A stretch of DNA of 64,000 nt from Maea johnstoni. Its lineage: Eukaryota > Annelida > Polychaeta > Spionida > Magelonidae. The notes beneath the pieces are model-generated. The model did not search any database. It saw only the letters and a list, made by a program, of their open reading frames with translations, and had not been told where the DNA came from. Both the position numbers and the translations under genes were made by a program. This document shows, one piece after another, positions 23,701 to 39,301 of the stretch (its first letter is position 1; the number at the start of each line of letters is the position of its first letter). Location: assembly GCA_963942565.1 (NCBI GenBank), contig OZ012684.1, forward strand, positions 69,531,109-69,595,108, given 5' to 3'.

Positions 23701-24725
23701 ATGTATGTATATATATTTATTGACTGTAGATTTCTACAAAATTTATACATGCATCACAATTTTATAAAGAGAAACATTTGCCTGAAAATGTTCGCTCCAA
23801 TTGGAATTGACAATTTCTCTTCATATTCAATTATCCTTTATTTGATTGGCTATGTTCAAACGTGTCAGACCTTTGTGCCCTATAGGTGCAATTGGATTAA
23901 ACCGATCTCTGCTCACACGCAAGAAACGGATCGTCGCAAATGAAAGCAACACGAAAGTGCTAATTTTAGCTACCTAACCAGTGGTTGGGGAGTCAAGACA
24001 TAAACTTATAATGAAGAGGCAACCAAAGCAAGGCCAAGGAAAAATATTTTTCATTTATACGCAATTTTAAACACGCATGTCAATATGCGTCTCTTTATTT
24101 TTACCTTAGTGTGAAAAACACAATGATAACTATTAGGAAAATGAAAATTATACTCTCTACGCAAAAGTCCGTTGCACTTATATTCTTCTTGAAATGATTC
24201 TTCTATTTTTATAAGTATAGAAAACAGCAAAATGGGTTTTGGGTAATGGATAGTGGTTGAAATAGTGTAAACCAAATAAGTGGATAACGGATCATGCCCC
24301 ATATGAAATTTTCGGCATTGCCGAATACTAATAGTGCACAAACAGGGGTAGCTGCTCTGCTACTTTGTGCCAAGTGAGAACCCTGTGAGAACCCTCTAAG
24401 GGGTATCGTTTTAAGCCCAATAAAGGAACATGAGTTGAACCCGACAGCATTAAACTGCAATAAAGTACGAGCTAAAATGTCACAACGGCTTTTCTCACCC
24501 AAACTATCCAAGCGTGTATCAACCCAAAGACCCTGGATCTGTTGATGATATCTGTATGAACCTAGCATCTTTTATGAAATATTTCAAGGAGAAATGTTAG
24601 TAAAAACTTAGTCAATATCCCCCTTCCAGAAAATATGTGACTTTCTGTTTTAATCCGGAGCTATTTGATAAAAAAATGTCACTTATCAAGACGGTAACTT
24701 TTTATGGTGAACTCTATGCACATAG

Positions 24726-24943
24726 GTTTAACCCTCATGCTGGTGGTAGCTGATTTTTGTAAATATAACATGAAGCTAAGAACATGAAAGATTAATTGAA
24801 ACCCTGATATATGGGTACTTATCTAAGAGTACTTAGTGAGAGCTATCCAATGAATACCAACATGGCAGGGTTTAAATGGTTTTCAAAAATGTTTACATCC
24901 TTGTGCTTTGGATAAAAGTAGCCTCAGCATTAGACGGGTTAAC
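24726..24943 (-). repeat. Dispersed repeat family C, inverted copy
   Basis: GTTTAACCCTCATGCTGG at the left; AGAGCTATCCAATGAATACC and ATGGTTTTCAAAAATGTTTA match the inverse of 8248-8441. A short family A fragment lies just before it (about 24570-24620). Confidence 0.65.
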
Positions 24944-25375
24944 ACTGGTCAGTGTCGTCAATCGAATTCGACGGGTCTGGGTTATAGGTCTACCACTTCA
25001 CGCCGCTTGAACTGTAGAGTTAAAACAGCATGAAAGGCTGTCGCGTCGTGGGGCACTTTTGGAGAAAAAGGAGACTGTTAAAATCTAATCAACAAAATAC
25101 CCTTGCAGCAAATTAAATCCCAGTCTTTTGTTAACAGTCTTGGTTACCACGAGAAGAAAATGTTGTTGGGTAAGCAAGCCAGCATTTTATTTATGGTCAA
25201 GAAATGCCCGTGTAGTCTTGAAAACACAAAGACGAACGTTTAGATATAGATTGTAAAACTAAATGACAGTCATCGTGATATTTAACAGAACAAATTTTCA
25301 ATTATATTTCATAAATTTCACTACCAGTCCAGAATGCTTGAAAAGGTAGGGGAGCCTCCTATGAAAGCTGGGCCT

Positions 25376-25512
25376 GCCCTGATGGCCGTGGTGTTGCCAT
25401 TGACTGCTAGCTGTCTCTCACCACCGCCAGGTTTAGAATCCGGGACGGGCGGGTGAAAAAATTGTCAATGACTTGGTGTTAGGCGAAATTTTCGTCGGGT
25501 ACTCTGGTTTCA
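25376..25512 (-). repeat. Repeat family D (SINE-like), uninterrupted copy
   Basis: Inverse of the D order: GATGGCCGTG, TGCCATTGACTGCTAGC, TCTCACCACCGCC, TTAGAATCCGGGACGGG, ATGACTTGGTGTTAGGCGAA, GGGTACTCTGGTTT. This copy shows what the split copy at 12.7-13.1 kb looked like before insertion. Confidence 0.65.
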
Positions 25513-28027
25513 TTTTTCATTTGTTGGCACACATTTCTGACAGTTTACCAGTTTGTCGGCAACTAAAGACACACAACATTCACAAATGAATTAGCCCGTT
25601 CCCCTGCACTTTGAAAATATACCCAACCATGAATTATGAATAATCATTAATACATGTAATTAAGGAATGTTCCTAAATGAATCATGATTTTTCATTATTC
25701 AGCCTTAGGGGAGTATTTAGATTTGTTAACAAATATTCAAAACTCTATACAGAATATCTGTATATATTTTTAAAATCATTCAGAATATTCCTTTATCATT
25801 GTTTTTTTGGATAGTCGATAGACTAATTACCAATTATCACAGAGAATTTAAGGATATTTGAAAATAAACATTCAAAATAAGGTTCAGAAATATTCTAACA
25901 TCAAAGTCAGTTATCCCGATTTGTAAATCAATTTGCCATAACTATCTGTCATTTTCGATATTCATATCTCTTTATCTAAGTAGTCTTGTAAATTACACAT
26001 ATCCGTGATATTTACTATTATGACTATTTCCCATTTTAGAATTTATGCATTTCATAGTGCAATGTCTTTTAAATGCCACACCGGTTTATCATGATATATT
26101 ACGAAGAGAGGCATATATTATGCATATATTATTATTTGTGCCCATCTATGTCCACGTAGCCCAGAATTATAAAAGCTTGGTCTTACACAGATGGATTTCA
26201 ATCCTAGTAGATTATTAGTTCATTTAAAATAAACGTATCGGTGGCTCGACCTTTCTGTCCAGATTTGATTTTTCACCCCCTTACTGGAGATAGCTGGAGA
26301 TAGGACCAACAGCAATAAAACATACCAGCAAGGAGGCTAATTCATTGGACTAGTAGATTATGTGTCTGCCTAAGTGATTGGTGACGTAATTAGAGCGCGT
26401 TTTTAGTTGTCCCGCATTGGCTAACGAGGTTTTGGTAGGCGAGGCCTTGCCATGGATATGAATTGGACAATTAAAGAGGGGCGAACCTAATTTCAACTAC
26501 CGATTTTGAAAAAGAGAAGAAAAGGTTTTATTAATTTCATAGACTAGAATTAAGTCCGACCGAGATAGATCTCTCGATACTTCGTAACCTGTGTTCCATA
26601 TATGTACCACATTTGGCCGCCTACCACAGGCTTCGAAGAGTCTGGGGTAGATCATAACCCACACTTTTTGAGCTTTTAAAGCTGCATTAATTAGCAAGGG
26701 TACGCAGCCAATCTTGTCTTGGCCTGTGATTGGTGGAAGGCGATCTGTGGTACAAACCACACAGACCCTTGGAAGCCATGGTTTATATGATATCTTTTGG
26801 GGTTACTCGGCTGGATCCTCAAGCGGGTTTTTCCTGCATGGTCGCTATATAAATGTACGGCGTTGTGACGTGTTGTGCTAGGGTGCATCTGCAACTGAAA
26901 GACCCCTTTGAACTATTCATGAAGAGAAGGGAATTTCTTCTCGGTTCCGAGTTTCCTTCTCGTCGCGATATGACCCAAGCTGTTGAAAGCCTTCCTTCGG
27001 GGTTACTCGGCTACGCCTCGTTACACCTCAGGTATATCACACGCACCGCAGCTTCACGTATCCCTGGCCGGGCCATCCATGCGAATCCTTTCTCTATCTC
27101 TGCGCCACAGTCTGCTAACCAAGGGGTCACTCGGTGCCCCGCCGCCATCTATCTCATCCCCATTATTCAGGCATTGTGTGACGGGTGTCGCCAAAATTAG
27201 AATCCTCTGCCTAGTAATAGAATTTATCCTTTACTTAATTAATGGACACATGACACGAACTGCAATATGCATAGAACTGTTCAGAATATGGACCATCTCC
27301 CCAATGAAAGGATCATAGTCGAGTAAGTGACGTGGAACGCCACGGTTGACAGACCCAGCCCTTTGGAACTGAGGATTTGTACTCGCCCGAACAAACACAC
27401 CAAGTTAGTAACAATATGTTCTTTGTAACAGGATGAAAAGTTTTTCTTATTTAGTTAACCACTGTATATTTCTTCCTGAGCGTGGAAAACTACAGCATTC
27501 TATTGTGGCCGGTTTATGAAGGTCAAGGTTTGGTTCCGAGCATGACCGGATTTTTTTACATAGGTCATGACGACAAAACGCTCGGCTCAACTACAGCCAT
27601 ATACTTCTCCATAAATTGGTTACATTTTCGCATTCTAAATGGCACGAATAAAAGAGATTCTTCACTTCCACAGTACAAACACTGGGTTATCTACTAATTT
27701 CAAATTTTATTAGTAAACCCCCATTGTGAATACTAGTAATCTTGAAGTAAAATAACCAACAATTGAAGGTGGATAACTAATAGGAAGTTTCGTAATCTAT
27801 TCACCACTTCTTACCATTCATAAGGGAGTTTCTTCTTAATGTATTTCATTATTTTTTTAGTTTTAGTTTTAGCTATATGTTATTAACTTTACACAATGAA
27901 AAATGATTTCAAATATTCAAAATGTTATTTTTCACTTGTGTATTAAACTTGTTTACTTGTATCTGTAAACAGCTTTTTCGAAGATAGATTGTGACCAATC
28001 AATCATTAACGGTTGCGAAAAATGGAG

Positions 28028-28108
28028 TACCCGAGGAAAACAAACTATTGACTCCTAGTGAGTTAACTTTCTCACTAGCCGCGGGTCTGATGGTGATTTA
28101 ATCACTAT
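28028..28108 (+). repeat. Repeat family D, partial copy
   Basis: GGAGTACCCGAGGAAAAC, CTATTGACTCC and AACTTTCTCACTAGCCGCGG follow the D order; diverged. Confidence 0.4.
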
Positions 28109-28779
28109 TTTTTGGGTAGTGAGAACATAAAATAAAAAATAAAATAATAAAACACTGATCAGGCGCTCATTTAATTTTTCAAACGATAGGGTAATAAAAT
28201 ATTATTGCTGATTATATGTACAGATGGTATCAACTATTTGGTGTAGATCAATCGTTTAAGAAACTCATAACTCTACGAAAACCTGCAGAGACAATCGCTG
28301 TTGAGTATGCACATATTTAGGTATGGAAAGCACTACCAAATGACTACATGTAGTAAACCAGCTTATGGGAGAGAAATGTGATTTAGTCATAATATACTAC
28401 AACTTATACAGATGGTATTTACGTTAGTTTAACCTTGTTTGTTAACTTTATTTTGGATATTTACCGTCTTTGTTCGTTATCATTGTTTGTATTCAATACC
28501 ACATATTTTGTCTATTTTGACTACTATATCATTTCCAATAGTTGTAAATGTATATTATATCTGAGAAGATAAAGTCGATAAAGAAAGGTCAAAAGGGTTA
28601 CAGTTATCTTTTTGACCTCAGTGAACGTATTTGTGGGAAAATGTTATGCAGGTGCTCACCAATGTGTCTCTTTCAAATAGTTTACCTACTCATGTTTTAT
28701 CTGATATCATTTGTTAAAATGGCAATATTGGAAAACGATAATGATGTTTGTGGAAGGACTGTTAAGCATTTATCCATTA

Positions 28780-28868
28780 ATGACTTTCTTTCAAATATTT
28801 GCCGATTCATGCTTTATTTTAATGTCATTTTCAAAATGACAATTTCAAGGGCAACGAATGGGTTAAAA
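28780..28868 (+). repeat. MITE family A, fragment
   Basis: CTTTCTTTCAAATATTTGCC and a right end AACGAATGGGTTAAA match family A. Confidence 0.45.
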
Positions 28869-28930
28869 GTTGCTTTTGCCCATAGTGCTCCATACTCTCA
28901 ACCTTTTGTGACCGCTCCCATGGTTACGAT

Positions 28931-28931
<1 letters not shown>

Positions 28932-29016
<85 letters not shown>
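28932..29016 (+). repeat. (TAG)n microsatellite
   Basis: About 28 uninterrupted TAG/GTA triplets. Confidence 0.98.
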
Positions 29017-29837
29017 TGTAGCAACATAAGCTAAGCATGGAGCGCAAACAGATCTTCATCTTATCGCCTACATCCCATTGGCTGTGTTCTCAAGTTGCGG
29101 TCTTCAGAGCAGTGGCCGTCAGCTACCACTGACTACTGATCAGCTTATCCGGTACGGTCATACGTCAGCAAGGATCGGACTTTTCGATCCCTAGTAATAT
29201 AGCATCTATGCCTCAGCCTCGCACCTGTACATAACCTAGACACGTGACCCTAGGCACGTATATCTACCTACCTATAAGAGTGACAGGGCCCAAACACCCA
29301 TGACCATTCATAGCAATCCGTGCAGATATCCAGTTGCGGCTTTAAAAGCAGAATTGAAATTATAGCTATATCTGGCATGGCGCAATGACACAGCTATTGG
29401 TATTCTACCGAAACACTACATGTTCCCTTATTCTGAATAGCTGGAGATAGTCGTATGCAGCCATGAAGAAAGGTTTTCGATGATTCATCAAGTTGTTCAC
29501 CACAGCCACAGGCAAAGATTACACTAAGGCCACAGTCAAAGGTTACCGTTGGTCTGTCTACTACTTCAAGCAGCCGTCTTGGTGAATTCTCCATGGAGTT
29601 ATAGGTAAGCATTCGTCGGGGGAATCTTTCTAGCCTGACGCGTCGTGTTTTACCAGTGAACGTATTGCATGAGCCATAGATATGATGATGGTAACCATGA
29701 TTGGTACGCTAAGTCGATATTGATAGATTAATACCTCTAGAACCAGGTCCAATACTAACTGACATATGGCAAGCTTATCCTGTAGTCAGAATATGGCCTT
29801 TGACGAGTCATATGTCAATGGTGGAAAGACCCGATGT

Positions 29838-29957
29838 ACCCGTGGGTAACCACAGACTAAAATCAAGTTTCTCTCGCGCTCGTTGAAGGTCAGCGGTGAG
29901 AGATAGTGAGCAGTCAATGGTAACACCTTAGACCACAGTGCCATGGTGGCAGGCCCT
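29838..29957 (+). repeat. Repeat family D, diverged copy
   Basis: GTGGGTAACCACAGACT, GGTGAGAGATAGTGAGCAGT and CAATGGTAACACC...CCACAGTGCCATGG fit the D right half. Confidence 0.45.
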
Positions 29958-30223
29958 TCGCATCAGTGGTTGGGGGCAGCTCCCTAACCCCATTTTGTAG
30001 TCGAAGGGGATTGTATATATATACACATGTCTATAAAGGCATCTAACGTATTTGATGATGGGAATTATAGAAAGGTATCCTGTCTGTATCAATTTCTTGT
30101 CCCCTTGATCCAACCTGGTTGTGTGCAAATCTTATATCAGATGGGACCGTTTCAATACGGTTATGTTTTGCAAAACAAAATCCATTCGCTGATAATTGTT
30201 ACTGCTTCTCTTTGTCAAAACAA

Positions 30224-30333
30224 CTAATGATGATAATGATAATAATCATGTTGATGCTACTGATATTAATAATAATAATGATAATAATAATAATAATGAT
30301 AATATAATAATAATAAATAATAATAATAATAAC

Positions 30334-30380
<47 letters not shown>

Positions 30381-30420
30381 TAATAATGATAGGGATTATA
30401 ACAGTAGTAATACTGATAAT
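30224..30420 (+). repeat. (AAT)n-type microsatellite
   Basis: Long run of AAT triplets with GAT and CAT variants. Confidence 0.95.
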
Positions 30421-30639
30421 GTTAAGAAGAAGAATTATCCTGGCGTGCTTTATTTTGCCTGCGTTTACTTAAAGCAATCGACATGTCGTTTCAGTATAAA
30501 GGTTAACGTTAAGTGCATCTAGGCACACACGGAAAAGGGCTTAGAAGCCAGACGAAATGAATGGCCGGTAAAGAAATGTACCAGTGGCGTGTCCTTGCAT
30601 CTTCTTTAAGTACAGGGCGAGTCCTGAATTGTATGACAC

Positions 30640-31090
30640 AGTGGTGGAACGCCTATGGGGATGCTATTGATAACTGACTCTACCTTGGAAATCACCATTA
30701 TAATTCGACCCTGACCCTCTCGACTACAATTCTACCCTAGTCTAGAACCAGTATTGAAAAGTATCGCATTATTAGTGGAAACACCTATGATAATGCTATT
30801 CACTTAACTCTGAGTCTCAACATCATTATAATTCGACCCTCTCGACTATAATCCTACCCTATCGACCCAAGTAACAAATCGAGGGATGGAGGTCGGATAA
30901 TCGATACTGTTTAAGTCTGGAACCAGAATTTAACAATATCGCATAGCAGTTGAACACCTATGGTGACTATGGTGATGCTATTGACTCAACTCTGAGTCTC
31001 ACCCTCTCGACTATGATTCTAGCCCATTCTCGACTCTCGATCCAAGTCACTCCACGAAAGATGGAGGTAGCATTATCGAAGCATTAGTTC
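30640..31090 (+). repeat. Degenerate tandem repeat, about 3 units of 150-180 bp
   Basis: Each unit carries a CTATGRTGATGCTATT-like block, ACTCTGAGTCTCA, then CCCTCTCGACTATRATTCTA. Units differ by many substitutions and indels, so the array is old. Confidence 0.7.
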
Positions 31091-31584
31091 ACACTTGACT
31101 TGGCTATTATGTTCGTAACTCCGTCCAGTGGTCATGGAATATACACGAAGAAGCAATGGAAAGCACAGTAAAGGAATATACCATGAAAGACAAAATGGAA
31201 ACAATATACTTTCTTTAGGTTTGGACTTATCTCGGTTGAATAACCAGAGTGTAAAGGTATGGACAAAGTACCGTAATGCCCTCCAGTGCTTTAATTCTGA
31301 AATACCTGTGAAACTTACTTATTCATGTGCTGCGTACAGGTTGTCTAGTATAGTAAGGATGTAACATCTAGGCTTGCAAAGTTTAAAGCGGGTCTGCAGA
31401 GTACCACGTCACAAAATTTATCACCGACGATTCTTTTGGAAAATATATTTGAATCTTTGAAGAAAATACCACATTGCCATCCGAAAAGACACCTTTTGTG
31501 AAAGTGCATTTGAAATAATTTTGAAATCATGTTCACAGCTAGTAACAGCGAAAACTGAAATATTTGTAGTTAGTACAGTATAGT

Positions 31585-32400
31585 TGGTATTATGTGGAGC
31601 CGCACTCGAAGAATAATAAACGGAAGAAAATGTCGCTCAATTTCATCAACACATTCTATATCATTCACCGTGCCAAGAAGTTCTGACTATTCTTTTAATA
31701 TTTTTCTGATCAACATATCCTCTGGAAATAGTTTTGAATGAAAAATGTTGATCTAAAATCCGAGATGCTATCTAAAAGCATGTCATCAGTAAGTTACAGC
31801 GAAGACCATACATTTTGTCAAGTTACCGAGGTTCCAAGTCGATGAATAATGAATAACAGAGTCACCGGTTTGACCTTTTCTGAATATTTTATGAAGGCTT
31901 CTTTGCCAAAAAAGATGTATAGGACACGGAAAGCTGTCGTCCTCTACTCTTTTCTGTACAGAGAGATGAGAGTAGAGTTTGATTTTTTATTATCGTATAC
32001 GCCATGTTTTCATCGTGATTTGTCATTTGTTAGTGGTGAAGCAATGCGAAGTGCTTATGTCAATAGACATAGTGCGTTGTAGTAAGAAACATATCGTTGG
32101 TATCATGAAAACTCAATTCTAAGTTTGTGGATCCACACCTAAAGAAATGATAAGAAGAAAAATGTGTTCAATTTCATCAATACATTCTATATCATTCACC
32201 TTTATGCCAGAATAACGGTGTCGCGAATTAATTGCCATTTGTTAATTTGAGTACCTAAGCGTACTTTGCATGTAGTATAGCATCTTTGGTATTATGGAAA
32301 TTCAACCTTTAGTTTATGGAGCCGCATCTAAAATCTCTGAAATGAAAGCAAAATTTTACTCAATACCATCAGCACATTCTTTTCCATTCTCTGTAAAAGT
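31585..32400 (+). repeat. Three diverged copies of a ~120-bp repeat
   Basis: Copies at about 31585-31690, 32098-32213 and 32290-32398 share TTGGTATTATG or TTGGTATCATG, GGAGCCGCA or GGATCCACA, ATTTCATCAACACATTCTAT-like text and CCATTC/CATTCACC. Spacing is uneven. Confidence 0.6.
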
Positions 32401-32834
32401 TTCTTGTGTACCGAGTTCCCATAGACCTTGAATATATTACGCTTATGTATTTGTTTATGTATCTTACAATTGAAACGTTCCTAACCCAAGCCATTCTTTT
32501 ACTAACTCAGTCACAAAACTGAGTCTGAGTTTTATGATTTGTCAGATTTCCTTATTAGTTTTGTTGCAACTTTATCTAAGCGATAAATGTTAGCATTCAA
32601 TGAGTACCCGCAATATATATTTGCACATTTCTCTATTTTCAGGTTACGCATAGTTTACCAACTGCCACCTTATGATACAGAATATCAAAACTTATCCATC
32701 GCGGAAATATCGACGTTGATTGGTCAAGTCATTGAAAAAGGAGACTGATTACAATTATTACAATTATTGGTGGATTCCATACAGAAAGTATTACTTCGTT
32801 TTGAGAGTACCTGACACACGCACCTGCCATTGTG

Positions 32835-33236
32835 ATGAGTAGTCAAAGTGAAAACACAAGGCTGGGACCAGGTGTTTTGCGTATGGAAAATACATACAAA
32901 CAAAAACCAGACCAGTCTTTTCCAGTGTGTAAAATAAAACGGATCGTCGAGGAACTTCTCAGAACTCACCTCCAGGAAGTCGTCTATGACGCCACTTCCT
33001 GTAGCTCGTTGTCAAGGCAACTCGCTGACGTCATCAAGTCACGTGTGAAGCACCTGCAAATCAATCGGTACAAACTTGTCTGCAGCGTTTTGATTGGACA
33101 GAAAGAAGCTGAAAATGACATGTTCGTAGCCAGTCAATGCGTGTGGGACGACCGGTTTGACACTTACGTGCGACAAGTGTTTGAAAACAGTACATTATAC
33201 GCCGTAGTGATCGTTTACGGTATTTACGTCGAATAA
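32835..33236 (+). CDS. Tctex1-family dynein light chain (DYNLT5/TCTEX1D1-like)
   Basis: 133 aa in one exon. An acceptor (CTATTTTCAG, exon from 32642) upstream suggests a 5' UTR exon joined to it. Residues 18-133 are one full Tctex1 domain: NTYKQKPDQSFPV at the start, VVYDATSCSSLSRQLADVIK in the middle, INRYKLVCSVLIGQ, and the closing YAVVIVYGIYVE typical of the family. Tctex1 domains pair as dimers that dock on dynein intermediate chains; the TCTEX1D/DYNLT2-5 branch serves cytoplasmic and axonemal (ciliary) dyneins. The closest human match from memory is DYNLT5, by the NTYK and IPRYK/IGQ blocks. The family assignment is sure; the exact paralogue is not. The stop codon lies within an AATAAA at 33232, and a second AATAAA is at 33248. 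Confidence 0.9.
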   Translation: MSSQSENTRLGPGVLRMENTYKQKPDQSFPVCKIKRIVEELLRTHLQEVVYDATSCSSLSRQLADVIKSRVKHLQINRYKLVCSVLIGQKEAENDMFVASQCVWDDRFDTYVRQVFENSTLYAVVIVYGIYVE

Positions 33237-33253
33237 AATAGAAATAGAATAAA
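33232..33253 (+). terminator. Two AATAAA poly(A) signals after the Tctex1 gene
   Basis: AATAAA at 33232-33237 overlaps the stop codon and another lies at 33248-33253. The second is the more plausible signal. Confidence 0.45.
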
Positions 33254-34056
33254 CGAACGTGCGGTTTAACACATTTAGATCTGGAGTGCACAAAGCGGCT
33301 GAAAACTTGAAGCACAAATGCAGTAAGAATAGTATTGTATATAAAAAGAATTTGAAAAATGTTAAACCAATCAAGTTCAGCATCTTTCAGTCAAATGTTA
33401 CTCCAAATGTGTCTGTGTTATCAAAAACCCAGAAAGATACCGTTAAGTCAAGATATCTCCATAAGTGTCAACTGTGTCATGCCATCTGTTCGCCCAACAA
33501 ATGGTAGGTTAAAGAAGGTCTTTGAGGTCCCTGGTAATATTTTAAGGGTTCATATTTAGTGAAGAATTTTTGATCTATTCGTGCCAAAAGTGCCCATATA
33601 ACTGGCAAAATGATACATATTATGGTAAATAGATATCAATACGAATTTGTGGAATATATATCAATACGTCATACGTTTCTCATGAACAAGTTTCCATATA
33701 TACATGTATCAAAATATGCCACAATAGAGTAATAAAGTACGAACTCAAACATATGTGGCATGCATTAGTTAATTTGAATACTAGCATTATTAAGAAAAGC
33801 GAAAAGTTTTTTTTCAAACTTGTTATATGACTCATTTTGCTATGTAAATCAATTGATACTGGTGTATAGGTGGAACCTTTGTTCTTTGTTTTGAATTTTG
33901 CACAGAAACATGAAATGATATGAACACAGAAAAACCACAATATATTTATGCATTATGTTCTAGTTTAATTAGAATTGTTTAACGGTCGTTATCCTTAATG
34001 TTACACACTCTGTTCAGGTTTCCTAAAATGTATTCATATGCTAATAACTCAACTAG

Positions 34057-34215
34057 TTTGAACATCCAAAATAAAAAGGGGGTCACCAATCGTGCCGTCC
34101 ATATAGGTGGCGCCAAAGTGGCAAACAATGTAATTCGCGAACGGAAGTGCCATTTTGGCGCCACCTATATGGACGGTATGACTGGTGACCCCCCTTTTTA
34201 TTTTGGATTTTCAAA
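34057..34215. repeat. Long inverted-repeat element, 159 bp
   Basis: Arms of about 65 bases run TTTGAACATCC, AAAATAAAAAGGGGGTCACC, CCGTCCATATAGGTGGCGCC and are mirrored on the right with few mismatches, around a 25-base loop. The stretch 33.3-36.1 kb around it holds no gene I can support. Confidence 0.85.
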
Positions 34216-35522
34216 GGGTACCTGACAATGATAGCATATGCAAAGTTTAATGGATTTCTAACCGTGGGGTATTTTTGAATGGGCTTTGAGTTTTAGATGT
34301 TGTACCCTACTATGCCTTCAAGTTCCGTCACTGAGAATGCCAATGCTTCCTGGACCTAATTCGATGGAAAATGAGATTAAATTGCTTGCGAGAACATCGT
34401 TAACCGGTGGTTTAGGAATCCCAGAACCCATACTTGTATGCCTTGAATGAATATGGTGTATGAAGAAGAGACACACACCTCGCTTGCGTGTTTATTTGCG
34501 GTGAAACGATCTTTTAGCTAATGTCAGCTAATGTCTGGTATATCGAGTTGTACGTCCTGTCCGCTCTTTATACTAATGAAAGTATTCGGTAAGATTAGTT
34601 CAAATGAAAACTTTGCCTATTTTAGAGACAAACGGTGACCCTCACATTATATGTATTTTATACTCTTAAATAAATCCGGCAAGTGTTCTGGGACAGCCCT
34701 GCAGCACACTACTGAGTGGATACAGAAAGATGCATACGCATCATGTGCGAAGTACTAGTGTATGCCACTCTGGTAGATAGGGGTGGTTTGGGTGTTTTAT
34801 ATGCGTGCTATTTCTGATAACAATAGCACTGTTTTCCCAACACATGCCAGGGAGGTTGTGTGCACCTCTCTGCTCATCACTATTGTTTTCTTAACACATT
34901 TGGTATTTTTGTACGAATCTTGGCAGAACTGGCCGATAATTGCCTTAGTTTTTATGATATATGCGTTGAAAGCCAGCATTCTTGATACTACTGACTGGCC
35001 TTAACCATGGTATAATCCACTGTTAATATATAATTGCATTTATAAAAATGGTTATATAATTTCACCAAGGTCGTTTGTTACCCTGATTCCTCAAGTATTA
35101 CCGTAGGACCCACGTTTAGCACATTGTACGAAATACTTACTTTTCACGTACACCTAAATGGTAATTAGAAGACTATTTTCTGTACCAAAATGCATATTTT
35201 ACGAGTTTTACTCCACCCACCATATCATGCATGAAAATCATTATCAGGGCGATAGAAAAGTTTCACATGTAAGGTTTGGTAATTGCATATATTATGCACT
35301 AAACATCGAGACAATGTCGGAAATGTAGACTAGATTGTTCTATGGACGGCACGTAGAACAAAACGTACAAGCTGCGAGAAATGCGAGAGTATGAGAAATA
35401 TCATACCATTTTCAAAATAAATTAAAAGTTTTTTCCTTGACAAACTTATCACAACTGAATGTTTTGGTGTAAATCGTAAGCCACACGACGCACATTTGTT
35501 TTATCTTATTTTTTATCCTGAC

Positions 35523-35736
35523 TACTGTAGATTCACAAAAGATTGTGTAGAGGAAATTTTGCGAATTTACAGAAAATCGATTTTTGCGTTTTTTAAATTT
35601 GCGAACATGGAGTGCCAGCTATACACTTAAAGTGGCAGCACTAATCATTGCAAATTTTAATTTTGCGTCCGAGACAAAACGCAAAAAAACGCAAAAATGA
35701 AACTAACGCAATCTTTTCCGAATTTACATTACCCTT
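35523..35736 (+). repeat. MITE-like element with GATTCACAAAAG / TTTTCCGAATTTAC ends
   Basis: Begins ACTGTAGATTCACAAAAGAT and ends CAATCTTTTCCGAATTTACA, imperfect inverses. The interior is built of TTTTGCG / CGCAAAA words in both orientations. Confidence 0.5.
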
Positions 35737-36123
35737 TTCTTGTCTCAACTGAATGATTTAACTGCCAGCTGAAGGACACTAACGCCATAAGCCTGCTACC
35801 TGATTTACAAAATGAGCTTTCCCTATAATTTTCAATGAAAAAAAAAGACGAAACAAACTCCCTATCAATATCAATATCATAGCATTGCTATGCCAACTCT
35901 GGATCCTTTGATACTTGAGAGCGCAGAGCAACCGCCGATTCCTTAGCAATATTGGAGTTTTGCCATGATTTTTTTGCCAATGTGGCCTGATATGGAAAAC
36001 GTCCATGACACAGCGAACTGGATTTTACAGAACGAACTGGACTTGACGCGTCAGCGATGTGATATTAATATTTTTGAAAAGGTGATAGTTTAATTGTCTG
36101 TTGTCTTTATCAAAGCGTATGCC

Positions 36124-38768
<2,645 letters not shown>

Positions 38769-39104
38769 GTTCGAAAAGTAGCAGTAAATCTGCATAGCGA
38801 AGGCAGGTTATTAAACACATTTATTATCAGATTGAAACAGAAGCATGATTATACTCAAGGAATCTACTATAAAAATGCACCGCATTTAACCATTTGCATC
38901 TCGGAATTGCACATGGTCTGATTACTTTTAAACACAGCTCATCAAATGGTGAGAAAGTAGAATATACATGTATTTGAAAAGGGAGTGTCGAACCCTACTA
39001 AATAGAAACTTTCAATCAAATACTACTATTTCGATTTCTCAAATAATGCTTATATTGCTGAGATGTTCCCATATGTGTAATAACCTGTTAACACTCCAGA
39101 TTGT

Positions 39105-39301
39105 GACTGATGCTTAAGAGTTCCTCCACAAATTGCCGTCAGGATCTAATACACATTGGACAATAACTTTGAAATGGCTTTACAAAATGATTGAAAGAGA
39201 GTTGTTGGTAGTGTTCTAATTAGCATTTCTTCTTCAAATATTTTCCCAACTATGCGTTCCCTTAAGAGATTGAATCGCCGCTGTGAGCACTAATGGGTTA
39301 A
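39105..39301 (-). repeat. MITE family A, inverted copy
   Basis: TGCTTAAGAGTTCCTCCACA and AATTGCCGTCAGGATCTAA at the left; GAGCACTAATGGGTTAACC at the right. 38.8-40.5 kb is otherwise featureless. Confidence 0.65.

Larger units (their letters stand above)
22372..32640. other. Ten-kilobase stretch without a supported gene
   Basis: Only the repeats listed separately are recognisable. A GC/CpG-richer patch at about 26940-27200 and another at about 29040-29640 stand out from the AT-rich background, but no ORF in them resembles a known protein. Confidence 0.5.

Noticed and set aside
26853-27318. Two overlapping frames of 111-115 codons
   Set aside because: They lie in the CpG-rich patch, where stops are rare; the translations resemble no protein.
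33008-33025. X-box-like GTTGTCAAGGCAAC in the Tctex1 CDS
   Set aside because: One mismatch to the consensus and inside coding sequence, so not a promoter element.
34801-35004. 67-codon frame with two hydrophobic stretches
   Set aside because: No family, no splice context, weak start; hydrophobicity is common in AT-rich random frames.
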